Source: Bacteroidota bacterium (lineage in GTDB: Bacteria; Bacteroidota; Bacteroidia; Chitinophagales; Chitinophagaceae). Taken from it: DNA of 64,000 bases. The notes below the pieces were generated by a model that did not search any database, was not told the DNA's origin, and worked only from the letters and a program-made list of their open reading frames with translations. Each line of letters opens with the position of its first letter. The stretch's first letter is position 1. Location: assembly GCA_023391015.1 (NCBI GenBank), contig JAEWBT010000058.1, positions 1 to 64,000 of the forward strand, given 5' to 3'. This document shows, in pieces, positions 52,710-59,722 of the stretch. Both the position numbers and the translations under genes were made by a program.

Positions 52710-53310
52710 GGTGGGTTTGGGCGGAACGGAAGAGAAGGTGGGTAGCGCCCACGCGGATCACGTCGCCGTCGCGGAGGCGACCTTCGTTGGCCAGGTTGCC
52801 GTTGATAAACGTCCCATTGGTGGAAAGCTCATCGCGGAACAACACTTCGCCGAGGCGAAACAAAATCGTCAGGTGCCGACCCGAAATATTGCTGTCGCCA
52901 TCCAGCCGGATATCACAGTCAGGAGCCGTTCCAATTACGTTTCGGCCTTCGCGCAGCCGGAAATCCTGTCCCATCGGGGCGCGGTCAAACGTTACGAGCC
53001 AGCCCATCAGCTTGCGGTCGGCGCTGGGGTGCAGCATCGCTTCTTCCACCGTTTCCGGAGCACTCGCAGCACCGGCAATCTGCGTTTTCAGGGCAGAAGG
53101 CCTTTCCTGCCGGGGCGTTTCAGGCATAGAAGCATTTGCAGTCGGCACCGCTGGCGTAGGCGTTGCTGATTCAAATACCGGAGGCGTACCCACTACGGTT
53201 CGCAGCAGTCCGGAGCCGGAAGTTCCGGAATCGGGGCTCGAAGTCTTGGGGCAATACGGGCATTCTGCCTTATCGTCCGGAAAATAGTGTCCGTTTTTAC
53301 AGGTGGCCAT
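52690..53310 (-). CDS. FHA-domain protein with an N-terminal zinc-ribbon-like motif
   Basis: 206 residues, cytoplasmic. The N-terminus has CKNGHYFPDDKAECPYC (Cys4, His8, Cys17, Cys20), a short zinc-binding-like motif. A Pro/Ser/Thr-rich linker follows. The FHA domain (about 115-195) has NVIGTAPDCDIRL, SNISGRHLTI and RDELSTNGTFINGN. It is the first gene of the leftward FHA-FHA-PP2C-kinase-GH3 run. The zinc motif plus FHA suggests a phosphopeptide adaptor. A TTTTCGCTCC sequence at 53318-53327 before the start resembles the -7 box pattern. Confidence 0.9.
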   Translation of the reverse strand: MATCKNGHYFPDDKAECPYCPKTSSPDSGTSGSGLLRTVVGTPPVFESATPTPAVPTANASMPETPRQERPSALKTQIAGAASAPETVEEAMLHPSADRKLMGWLVTFDRAPMGQDFRLREGRNVIGTAPDCDIRLDGDSNISGRHLTILFRLGEVLFRDELSTNGTFINGNLANEGRLRDGDVIRVGATHLLFRSAQTHHADDAV

Positions 53311-53498
53311 AACGAGTGGAGCGAAAATCGTTTAAGGTGCAAAGATTGGGTAAAACCGGCGGGCGTTTGGCAAATAGCTTCCCAAAAAGCAAACCATGCC
53401 CCGGCTGGCAAGTCATCAACGGCCTAAAATACGATTTCATCAGGCATAATTTTTAATCGCTTTCCTTTTTTCAAATCCTTTCTAAAAAAGATTTTTTT

Positions 53499-53762
53499 AT
53501 GAAACAGCCACCCACCGTTGCCGCGCAACACAGCATCGACCCGCACGACCCGAATCAGACACCGCGCGAACAGGAAGGCTTGCCGCCCAACATGGCCGCT
53601 CAGAAGGAAGGGCAACCCAGCGCTTTTGCCGGCATGGATACCGGAAACCCGTTTGACGGACCGGCTTACAACGAAGAAGGCGAAACCACATCCAATGTGA
53701 ACCAGAAAGCGCCGCCTGCCGGAGCCAATATTCCAACGGAGAATAAGAGCGATGAGGGGTAA
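53499..53762 (+). CDS. Small hydrophilic, probably disordered protein
   Basis: 87 residues, rich in Pro, Asn, Gln, Glu and Gly, with no hydrophobic stretch (MKQPPTVAAQHSIDPHDPNQ ... NIPTENKSDEG). An ATG start follows an A/T-rich stretch (AAAGATTTTTTT) that would be accessible. I do not recognise the family; low-complexity stress or seed-like proteins look like this. It is short and unsupported by a domain, but codon pattern and clean start and stop suggest it is real. Confidence 0.5.
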   Translation: MKQPPTVAAQHSIDPHDPNQTPREQEGLPPNMAAQKEGQPSAFAGMDTGNPFDGPAYNEEGETTSNVNQKAPPAGANIPTENKSDEG

Positions 53763-53859
53763 AAGCCAAAATCCAAAAGTCAAAATCCAAAGCCCAAGAG
53801 CTAACATTCAAGAAAGCCCTATTGGCATATAGATTTGGGGGTGATTTTCCGGAAATTAA

Positions 53860-54062
53860 GCCGCAGGAAAGTCCCGTAGGGACGTAGGTTTGGTTCTTAG
53901 CAACCACTTCTGCGGCGCTACGGGACTTCTAATTAAGCGCGAAAGGAAATGTCCCCCAAACCGCAAATTTCCGGAAATGGTAGAGCCGTTGCATGCAACG
54001 TTTCCCAAGGAATGATGGATTCTGTAGAGACAGGGCATGCCTCCTCTCTACGCGTTTCTACC
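53860..54062. repeat. Dispersed repeats between the small ORF and uvsE
   Basis: AAGTCCCGTAGGGACGTAGG and CTACGGGACTTCT (53870-53930) form an inverted pair around TTGGTTCTTAGCAACCA. Degenerate GTAGAG...CTCTAC elements follow at 53981-54005 and 54023-54053, and two TTTCCGGAAA copies lie at 53843 and 53968. The run reaches into the uvsE stop region. Confidence 0.7.
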
Positions 54063-54935
54063 TGTTGCTTCCCGGTGGTGCAGCAAGGCCAGTTCTTTCA
54101 TCTTGGTCTCCAACATAATATCCACGTCCTTGCCGTAGGTATTGATTTCGTCATACACCCAGTCGCTGTGGGCTTCGCGGCGGGCGTTGCAGTCTTCGTA
54201 TTCGCGGCGCGAGGAGCTGTAGTGAAACACCGGTTTCACACCCCACGTGTCGTAGGCCGCCAGAAAGGCTTCTTTTTCCGAAAAACCATCCGGGTGCAGG
54301 TTGTGGTGGAAATAATCAAACACAATAGGGATGCCGGTTTCTTTGGCCAACGGCAATAAATCGCGTACGCTGTACAGGCCGCCTTTGTCGTCGTTTTCTA
54401 CCGTTAAGCGCTTTTGCGCGTTGGGCGAAAGACGACGGAAATTTTCTGCAAACCGCTTTAGTGCCAGCGCCTTATCGCCATACACGCCGCCCACATGGAT
54501 GTTGATTTTATTCCAATGGCTCGGCGCCAGGCCCATGAGGTCAAAAATGCGGCTGTGGTTTTCCAGTTCCTGAATCGTGTTTTCCAGGGTTTGCCCTTCG
54601 CCCGCCAGCTTGTTGAACGGGCCGGGATGCACGGTGATGCGAATTGGTTTCTTGCCGCATTCTTCCAGCGTCGCCTGAATAAGCCGGAAGTCGGGCAACT
54701 CCTCCAGTTGGTATTCCGAGTGCCACGGAAAAAGGTCGGACGTCATCCGGAACACGCCGATGCCGTTGGCGATGTTCCAGTCCAGGATGTGCATCAGGGC
54801 CGTTACGTTGCGTAGGCCCAGTTGCGAGGCATACGGCAGTCCTTTTTCGAGCCACGTTTTCCGGGTCATGTTTTTGGTGCAGAAAAGACCTTTTTCCTGA
54901 AGCGTGAGGTTGATGCAGGCGTAACCGATAGCCAT
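54048..54935 (-). CDS. uvsE: UV damage endonuclease UvsE
   Basis: ATG 54935 (MAIGYACINLTLQEKG) gives 295 residues, standard for UvsE/UVDE. Family signatures: NGIGVFRMTSDLFPWHSEY, RITVHPGPFNKLAG, NIHVGGVYGDK, RLTVENDDKGGLYSVRDLLPL and IPIVFDYFHHNLHP, supplying the three-metal site residues of this TIM-barrel nuclease. It nicks 5' of UV photoproducts to start alternative excision repair. It is divergent from the CHAD gene with about 107 bases between starts. Confidence 0.92.
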   Translation of the reverse strand: MAIGYACINLTLQEKGLFCTKNMTRKTWLEKGLPYASQLGLRNVTALMHILDWNIANGIGVFRMTSDLFPWHSEYQLEELPDFRLIQATLEECGKKPIRITVHPGPFNKLAGEGQTLENTIQELENHSRIFDLMGLAPSHWNKINIHVGGVYGDKALALKRFAENFRRLSPNAQKRLTVENDDKGGLYSVRDLLPLAKETGIPIVFDYFHHNLHPDGFSEKEAFLAAYDTWGVKPVFHYSSSRREYEDCNARREAHSDWVYDEINTYGKDVDIMLETKMKELALLHHREATGRNA

Positions 54936-55042
54936 GGTTTTAAGGGGAAATGTTTTTACAACAGACGAGCAGTTCTTACCAAAATAAGGCCGGTAAAAAG
55001 CTGCCCATCCTTTCTGGAACATGTTTTATAAGCTCTGCCGCT

Positions 55043-55867
55043 ATGGAATGGCAACGAGAACCCCTGACCGAAGCCCTCAGCACAGCCGGTCGCGCCGTGG
55101 TGGACCAAGGTTTTACCATCGCGCCCGAGTTTGAGGAAGACAATATCCACCAGTTCCGGGTAGCGACCAAGCGGTTGCGGGCCTTGCTGCGGTTGGTGGA
55201 AGGGCAGCCGGGCGTTCCGGAAAAGTTGCCCAAAAAATTCCGGAAATTATACCAGCTTTCCGGAAATATCCGTGATGCCCAGCTGATGATCAAGCGTGCC
55301 GGAAAGGCAGTGCCGGAAGTAGCGGAATACGTTTCTTGGCTGGAAAGGCAAAAGTCAAAAGCCCAGCAGGATTTCCGGGATTTCTATGATTCGGCCATTA
55401 TCGTGAAAATGGAAAAAAAGCTCAGGAAGATTGAGCCGCAGCCGCTTGCGGTCACTACGTTGCGCGAATTTTTTGCCGGCCACATGGCGGACATTGAAGC
55501 CATTCTCCACAAAAAAGGATTGGAGGAAGAAGACCTGCACGACATCCGCAAAAAAATAAAAGACCTGCTTTATGTGGCCAAGGTGGCTGCCGAATTCTGG
55601 CCAGAAGGCCTGGAAGAAGCTGGCGTTTCCGGTATGCTTCAAAGCCTGGACGACCTTGCCGAGCGTGCCGGAAACTTCAACGACCAACACAATGCGTTGG
55701 TATCCATTGAATCGTTTATAGAAGCAGAAAAACCAGGCGAAGCAACGCTTGCCCTGCAACAGGAATGGCAGGAGAAAAAGGCGAAGAGTATGGAAAAATT
55801 AGTGGCCGAAATAGCGCGGTTTCAGGAAGAAAGCAAGGATTTAAAAGCGACCGTCTCGGACCAGTAG
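55043..55867 (+). CDS. CHAD-domain protein
   Basis: ATG 55043 (MEWQREPLTEALSTAG) gives 274 residues. Two helical CHAD halves are seen: NIHQFRVATKRLRALLRLVEG and DLHDIRKKIKDLLYVAKVAAEFW, each with the conserved His and basic residues. CHAD domains bind polyphosphate and are often granule-associated or partner CYTH enzymes. No CYTH or ppk gene is adjacent. A polyphosphate-binding role is inferred from the family. Three TTCCGGAA sites are packed within 50 bases around 55220-55265. Confidence 0.9.
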   Translation: MEWQREPLTEALSTAGRAVVDQGFTIAPEFEEDNIHQFRVATKRLRALLRLVEGQPGVPEKLPKKFRKLYQLSGNIRDAQLMIKRAGKAVPEVAEYVSWLERQKSKAQQDFRDFYDSAIIVKMEKKLRKIEPQPLAVTTLREFFAGHMADIEAILHKKGLEEEDLHDIRKKIKDLLYVAKVAAEFWPEGLEEAGVSGMLQSLDDLAERAGNFNDQHNALVSIESFIEAEKPGEATLALQQEWQEKKAKSMEKLVAEIARFQEESKDLKATVSDQ

Positions 55868-55886
55868 GGCGCGGGGCATCCCTTTC

Positions 55887-56351
55887 TTAATTCGTTACCA
55901 GCACCGAATCCGACCGAAGCACGTTGCTTTTATGACCGGCATTATCCACCATATAGATGTCGTACACCTGCATATCGCTTTTTTTGGACGTATCCGTTAT
56001 TTGAAACAAAATAGCGGCTGCATCCAGCGAAACCAACGCTATGCCCGATACCCCTTTGGAGGGGTCCAGTTCGGCGCTAATTTCCGGAAAAGGGTAATCT
56101 ACCTCGCCAACCGTATCGAGAACATTTTTGAAAACTACCTTTGCCTTTCCCCCTTTGATGTCGGCATCGCCGTCCTGAAACCGGAACCGGAACAAGAGCG
56201 TGTCTTCGCTTTCAATCCCAATATTGATAGTGCGCGCCGACTGCTCTAGTTGGCTGATTTCCGGAATTTCGCTCGTGATAGTGCCTTCCTTTTTGCAGGC
56301 TAAAAAGCCAACGGTCAGCAGGATGGGCAGCAACGCTTGGGGCAGTCTCAT
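55887..56351 (-). CDS. Lipoprotein of unknown function
   Basis: 154 residues with lipoprotein signal MRLPQALLPILLTVGFLACKKEG (Cys at 19). The mature part is beta-rich with an acidic strand region (FRFQDGDADIKGGKAKVVF) and ends DIYMVDNAGHKSNVLRSDSV, resembling small Bacteroidetes lipoproteins with a cadherin- or Ig-like fold. It is convergent with the CHAD gene and divergent from the LuxE-like gene, so probably monocistronic. Confidence 0.75.
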   Translation of the reverse strand: MRLPQALLPILLTVGFLACKKEGTITSEIPEISQLEQSARTINIGIESEDTLLFRFRFQDGDADIKGGKAKVVFKNVLDTVGEVDYPFPEISAELDPSKGVSGIALVSLDAAAILFQITDTSKKSDMQVYDIYMVDNAGHKSNVLRSDSVLVTN

Positions 56352-56394
56352 GTTTTAAAGATAATACTACAACGGGGAGAAGGTTTTTAAAAAA

Positions 56395-57345
56395 ATGACA
56401 AATCCGGAATTTACTCTTGCCGCGCTTTCTCTTTTTCGCCGGCAATATGAGACCAACGAAATCTACAGAAGCTACGCCAACGCCTTGCGCCGTTCGCCCG
56501 GGGCTGTTTCTACCTTGGAAGAGATTCCATTCCTGCCCATTTCTTTTTTCAAAACCCACCAGGTGATTTCCGGAAATTCAGCGTCTTTTGAAGCTGTTTT
56601 TACCTCCAGCGGCACCACCGGGCCCGACACCAGCCGTCATTTTGTACCGGACATTTCTGTGTATGAAAAATCTTTCCGGGAAGGTTTTGAAGCGGCCTAT
56701 GGACCGGTGGAAGATTGGGTGATTCTGGCGCTTTTGCCGTCTTATCTGGAGCGCAGCGGTAGTTCGCTGATTTATATGTCCGAAGATTTGGTGCAGCGCA
56801 GCGGTCGCCCGGAAAGCGGCTTTTTCCTGTACGACCATCAGGCGCTCGCAGACCGGTTAAGAGCCCTGGAAGCGCGCGGGCAGAAAACGCTTTTGCTGGG
56901 CGTCACCTTCGCGCTCCTGGATTTTGCCGAAGCATTTCCAATGCCTTTAAAACATACCATATTGATGGAAACCGGCGGTATGAAAGGCCGGAAAAAAGAA
57001 CTGACCCGACCGGAAGTGCAGGCCATTCTCAAAACCGCCTTTTCGCTCCCCGAAATCCATTCCGAATACGGCATGACCGAGATGCTTTCCCAGGCTTACA
57101 GTAAAGGAGAAGGGATTTTTCAGCCATCATCCACGATGCGGGCACTCATTCGCGAGGTTTCAGATCCGCTTTCGGTCAGCCTTTCCGGCACCGGCGCTAT
57201 AAATATTATGGATCTTTCCAACGAAGAATCCTGCGCGTTTCTGGCCACCGAAGATATTGGCCGGGTATATCCCGACGGCAGTTTTGAGATTTTGGGGCGG
57301 CTGGACCATTCGGCGCTGCGCGGGTGTAGTCTTTTAACCGTTTGA
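56395..57345 (+). CDS. LuxE-family acyl-protein synthetase-like protein
   Basis: 316 residues with LuxE/acyl-activating features: FTSSGTTGPDTSRHFVPD (Ser/Thr/Gly-rich nucleotide loop), SSLIYMSEDL, GVTFALLDFAEAF, METGGMKGRKKEL and LPEIHSEYGMTEMLSQAY, an adenylate-forming enzyme core, with TEDIGRVYPDGSFEILGRLD near the end. In lux operons LuxE activates a fatty acid; in Bacteroidetes these proteins occur without lux genes and may activate acyl groups for lipid or polysaccharide assembly. No partner gene is adjacent. A -7 box 33 bases after its stop serves the tRNA. Confidence 0.8.
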   Translation: MTNPEFTLAALSLFRRQYETNEIYRSYANALRRSPGAVSTLEEIPFLPISFFKTHQVISGNSASFEAVFTSSGTTGPDTSRHFVPDISVYEKSFREGFEAAYGPVEDWVILALLPSYLERSGSSLIYMSEDLVQRSGRPESGFFLYDHQALADRLRALEARGQKTLLLGVTFALLDFAEAFPMPLKHTILMETGGMKGRKKELTRPEVQAILKTAFSLPEIHSEYGMTEMLSQAYSKGEGIFQPSSTMRALIREVSDPLSVSLSGTGAINIMDLSNEESCAFLATEDIGRVYPDGSFEILGRLDHSALRGCSLLTV

Positions 57346-57377
57346 GAAAAAAGATTTGGAGAAATGAAAAAGTGCCT

Positions 57378-57385
57378 TACTTTTG
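57378..57385 (+). promoter_or_regulatory. -7 box TACTTTTG of tRNA-Leu
   Basis: TACTTTTG is a perfect TAnnTTTG, 16 bases before the first base of the mature tRNA. Confidence 0.6.
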
Positions 57386-57401
57386 CGTTCCTAATCGCGT
57401 T

Positions 57402-57483
57402 GCCCAGGTGGCGAAATTGGTAGACGCACCGTCTTCAGGTGGCGGCGCCGCAAGGTGTGATGGTTCGAATCCATTCCTGGGCA
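57402..57483 (+). tRNA. tRNA-Leu (anticodon CAG)
   Basis: Acceptor GCCCAGG (57402-57408) pairs with CCTGGGC (57476-57482), with discriminator A. The D region (GAAATTGGTAGACGC), anticodon stem CCGTC/GGCGG with loop TTCAGGT, a long variable arm (GGCGCCGCAAGGTGTG) and GGTTCGAATCC T-loop identify a class II tRNA-Leu reading CUG. The 3' CCA is not encoded. The 3' half of tRNA-Leu is a known attachment site for Bacteroides NBU-type elements, and an integrative element lies immediately downstream. Confidence 0.96.
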
Positions 57484-57490
57484 CAACTAC

Positions 57491-57539
57491 AAACCCGCAA
57501 AGCATTGATAATCAACGCTTTGCGGGTTTTCTCTTTTTT
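57491..57539 (+). terminator. tRNA-Leu terminator
   Basis: AAACCCGCAAAGC pairs with GCTTTGCGGGTTT across 13 bases and is followed by TCTCTTTTTT. Confidence 0.85.
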
Positions 57540-57737
57540 ATTCGTGGTCGTTTTTGGGGTCAAAAAAACGCCGTTGCTCATTTTAAGACGCTTCCCGGCC
57601 TGTTTTGAGCCGGATAAACTCAAAAGAAAAGGCAACGCCTAAGCATTGCCTTTAAGGAGGTCGCAGGAGGTTTTAAGGCCTCCCCCATCCAAAGACAAAA
57701 ATAAGTTCTTTCCGGAAATCTAACATTTTCCGAGGAA

Positions 57738-57767
57738 CAAAAAACCCGCTACCAAATGGCAGCGGGC
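57738..57767 (-). terminator. Terminator at the end of the element's leftward operon
   Basis: On the minus strand GCCCGCTGCCATTTGGTAGC then GGGTTTTTTG: the CCCGCT/AGCGGG stem is followed by a T run. It is the last feature before the tRNA side. Confidence 0.8.
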
Positions 57768-57792
57768 GGGCGGACGTGAGAAAATAAGACGC

Positions 57793-58023
57793 TTATACGC
57801 TAATCCATTGCTTTCTACTTTCTATTTCTATCAAATCAGATAGGAGGGAAATAGTAGCCGATACTGTTTTCAGTTCTTCGGCGGTTGCTTCGTGATCTTT
57901 GGAAAGGGCTTTGTACTCTTTCTTTAATTCGGCTAAGCGGTTCCGGCATTTGTTCAAAAAAAAGCCGTGCCTTACCTGTGCGGCGTTATTGCCGTCTTTT
58001 ATTTCGGTGGGTCTAATACTCAT
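57793..58023 (-). CDS. Small coiled-coil protein of the integrative element
   Basis: 76 residues (MSIRPTEIKDGNNAAQ...). A single helical, coiled-coil-like stretch, ELKKEYKALSKDHEATAEELKTVSATISLLSDLIEIE (about 33-70), dominates. No signal or known domain. It is the last gene of the element's leftward run, 27 bases after its neighbour and followed by a terminator. Function is unknown. Confidence 0.6.
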   Translation of the reverse strand: MSIRPTEIKDGNNAAQVRHGFFLNKCRNRLAELKKEYKALSKDHEATAEELKTVSATISLLSDLIEIESRKQWISV

Positions 58024-58050
58024 AGAAACGCCTTTAAAAAGGTGAAACGA

Positions 58051-58302
58051 TCAGGCGCGGCCTTTCTTTTCCGGGGTGAGTAGGTACGCCTTTGCTTGTT
58101 GTTCGGTGGGTTGCAGGGCTTCCAGCAAATCGCAGGCGGCAATAAAACAGCCGTTTGCGTTGTAGTTGGTGTAATCGGCCATGCAGGCGGAACGGCGGAT
58201 TAGCTCAATAAGCCCGGCCTGTAAATCCGTGAGCGTTGAGGCGTGTAGGCCGTTGGGGACGGGGATAGATACCGTTAAGGCATCGGCGGTAATTGTTACC
58301 AT
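58051..58302 (-). CDS. Small protein of the integrative element
   Basis: 83 residues from ATG 58302 (MVTITADALTVSIPVPNGLHAS); TTG 58311 is an alternative. A short beta-strand start is followed by helices (LIELIRRSACMADYTNYNANGCFIAACDLLEAL) and a C-terminal LLTPEKKGRA. No known domain is recognised. It lies directly downstream of the large multibranched hairpin, which occupies its 5' leader. Function is unknown. Confidence 0.6.
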   Translation of the reverse strand: MVTITADALTVSIPVPNGLHASTLTDLQAGLIELIRRSACMADYTNYNANGCFIAACDLLEALQPTEQQAKAYLLTPEKKGRA

Positions 58303-58319
58303 ACTTTTCAAAAAGACAT

Positions 58320-58405
58320 GGAAAAGCCGGGTTCTTTAGCTGTCCTACGTTGATAGCAACGCCGGGGCCTTTCGGCACATCCGCAGCATGGAACCCGGCT
58401 TTTCC
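58320..58405 (-). ncRNA. Multibranched hairpin with a perfect 15-bp outer stem
   Basis: GGAAAAGCCGGGTTC (58320-58334) is perfectly complementary to GAACCCGGCTTTTCC (58391-58405). Inside lie a CGTTG-atag-CAACG hairpin, a GCC/GGC hairpin whose minus-strand loop is the GNRA tetraloop GAAA, and a possible GCTG/CAGC closing pair. On the minus strand it ends 17 bases before the ATG at 58302 and is followed by TGTCTTTTTG. It could be a leader RNA, a small RNA, or a replication-origin hairpin for the Rep protein. The RNA call is an inference from structure alone. Confidence 0.45.
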
Positions 58406-58670
58406 GGGAATAGAAAAAGTAAAAGGAAACAGGGCACTATCATTTAGGAAGGGCAAAGAAAAGACTTTTTCCGGAAAATCAAGCGGCGGCGGCTGTATAT
58501 TTACGGTGGTAAGCGGCGGCAACGCCAAACACCACCCAAAAGGGATAGGCTTCGGCTTATCCCTTTTGACCTTTAAGAGGCTGTATATTTGCCGGGAGGC
58601 TTCGCGGTTAATCCCAAGAACACCCTTATTAAGCAGCCCTTCGGGGTTGCTTTCTTATTTTCCGGAAATC
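58406..58670. other. Hairpin-rich stretch without a credible gene
   Basis: Two compact hairpins with TTCG loops lie here: AAAAGGGATAggC-TTCG-GCtTATCCCTTTT (58538-58567) and AGCAGCCC-TTCG-GGGTTGCT (58633-58652, followed by TTCTTATTTT on the plus strand). TTTCCGGAAA copies are at 58467 and 58659. The hairpins are probably terminators. A long open frame on the plus strand (58293-58799) has no domain and is disregarded. Confidence 0.55.
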
Positions 58671-59003
58671 TCAAACAGCCGGGGCCGCGTCAGGCGCTTC
58701 GGCGTTGGCCGCTGTCAGGTAGCGGTAAACGGTCGTTTTGCCTTTGCCTATGGCTTTTGCAATCGCGCCAAGGCTATTCCCTTCCCGGTGCAGCTTTAAG
58801 GCTTCGGCCCGGTAATCGCGGGGCTTTGGTGGGTTGGCACGTTTGGCAAAGCCATTTCCGGAAATAATACGCCGGACGGTGCTTATACTTTGGCCCGTCA
58901 GCTTGCTTATTTCTTCGGCGGTGAGCTTTCGCACGTAATAACCGTAACACTTTTTTATCAGGGCTTCTTTTTCGGGGTTTTTGGCCGGGTGTGGCTTTTT
59001 CAT
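58671..59003 (-). CDS. Double helix-turn-helix DNA-binding protein
   Basis: 110 residues from ATG 59003 (MKKPHPAKNPEKEALIKK); longer in-frame readings add an unlikely hydrophobic leader. Two HTH units are visible: KLTAEEISKLTGQSISTVRRIIS and GNSLGAIAKAIGKGKTTVYRYLT, both resembling resolvase/transposase-type HTH domains without a catalytic domain. It probably regulates or assists recombination of the element. It ends just before a palindrome copy and a hairpin. Confidence 0.7.
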   Translation of the reverse strand: MKKPHPAKNPEKEALIKKCYGYYVRKLTAEEISKLTGQSISTVRRIISGNGFAKRANPPKPRDYRAEALKLHREGNSLGAIAKAIGKGKTTVYRYLTAANAEAPDAAPAV

Positions 59004-59353
59004 GGGTTGGAAAGTTGAGGGGTTGAAAGAATGGAAGAACGAATGAACAAAAACAGTAAAAGGGTTGAGTAGGTAAAAAGCTGTCAAAATGAACAAAACC
59101 CGGAACGCTTTGGAAGGGGTAGCCCCTATAAGGTTTTGCAGCCTTTCGGGGCATTTTCTTAGAAAAAACCGGCTTTAAAACCGCTTTTAAAAGGCGTTTG
59201 AAGCCCGTTTTAAGAGCATTTTCGCCCGTTTGGGTATCAGGTGGAACAAAAGGGAACAAGCGGCCTGTTTTGCCTTCCATTTTCCGGAAACAGCGCCCGG
59301 CCTACTTCCATCGGCGTTTTACCAATGGAAGCGGAACGGCGAACGGAACGAAA
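59004..59353. other. Intergenic stretch between two HTH genes
   Basis: 350 bases without a credible reading frame. GGCTTTAAAACCGCTTTTAAAAGGCG (written in parts: GGCTTTAAAACC and GCTTTTAAAAGGC) near 59172 is A/T-rich and self-complementary, and a TTTCCGGAAA copy lies at 59280. It may hold the promoter of the 59003 gene. Confidence 0.4.
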
Positions 59354-59656
59354 TCAGGCGGTTAAAGGGTCTTGCAGGGCCAGCCGGGCGGCTTTTTCCA
59401 GCTTTAGGGCCGCGTCGGCCAGCCGGGCAATTACCGAGGCATCCGGCGCGGTGGCTTTGGTTTCCCGCTCAATCAGGCGGCGGACGTTGGCCGCTTGCTT
59501 TTGAAGGTCAAGGGCCGGTATTTCTTTTTTCCAAGCGGTAGCCGTCTTTTGAGAAATACCCACGGCGGCGGCGGCTTCTTTGGCGGTACTTCCGTTTTGC
59601 ATCCAGCGGGCAAAGGCGGCGCGGGTGTCGGGTGTGTGGTAACGGGGATTAGGCAT
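59354..59656 (-). CDS. HTH protein, terminase-small-subunit-like
   Basis: 100 residues (MPNPRYHTPDTRAAFARW). The HTH NGSTAKEAAAAVGISQKTATAWKKE lies at residues 20-45, followed by a helical tail with RLIERETKATAPDASVIARL. Such short HTH proteins resemble the N-terminal domain of phage terminase small subunits or transposase HTH domains. No large terminase is seen in the window. It follows the Rep gene by 66 bases on the same strand. Confidence 0.65.
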   Translation of the reverse strand: MPNPRYHTPDTRAAFARWMQNGSTAKEAAAAVGISQKTATAWKKEIPALDLQKQAANVRRLIERETKATAPDASVIARLADAALKLEKAARLALQDPLTA

Positions 59657-59722
59657 AGGGTGAAGGGTTGGATGGGTTGAAGAATTGCACCCGGTGAAAA
59701 ACCGGGAATTTTCCGGAAAACA

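Noticed and set aside
48597..53310. Type VI secretion post-translational module (PpkA/PppA/Fha)
   Set aside because: No T6SS structural gene (tssB, tssC, hcp, vgrG) is in the region; the kinase and phosphatase have their own outer domains.
38320..57345. A lux (bioluminescence) system from the LLM oxidoreductase and LuxE-like protein
   Set aside because: The genes are 17 kb apart, no luxC, luxD or second luciferase subunit is present, and both families occur widely without light production.
58293..58799. 168-residue plus-strand frame in the integrative element
   Set aside because: It crosses the structured hairpin and an HTH gene on the other strand and has no domain.
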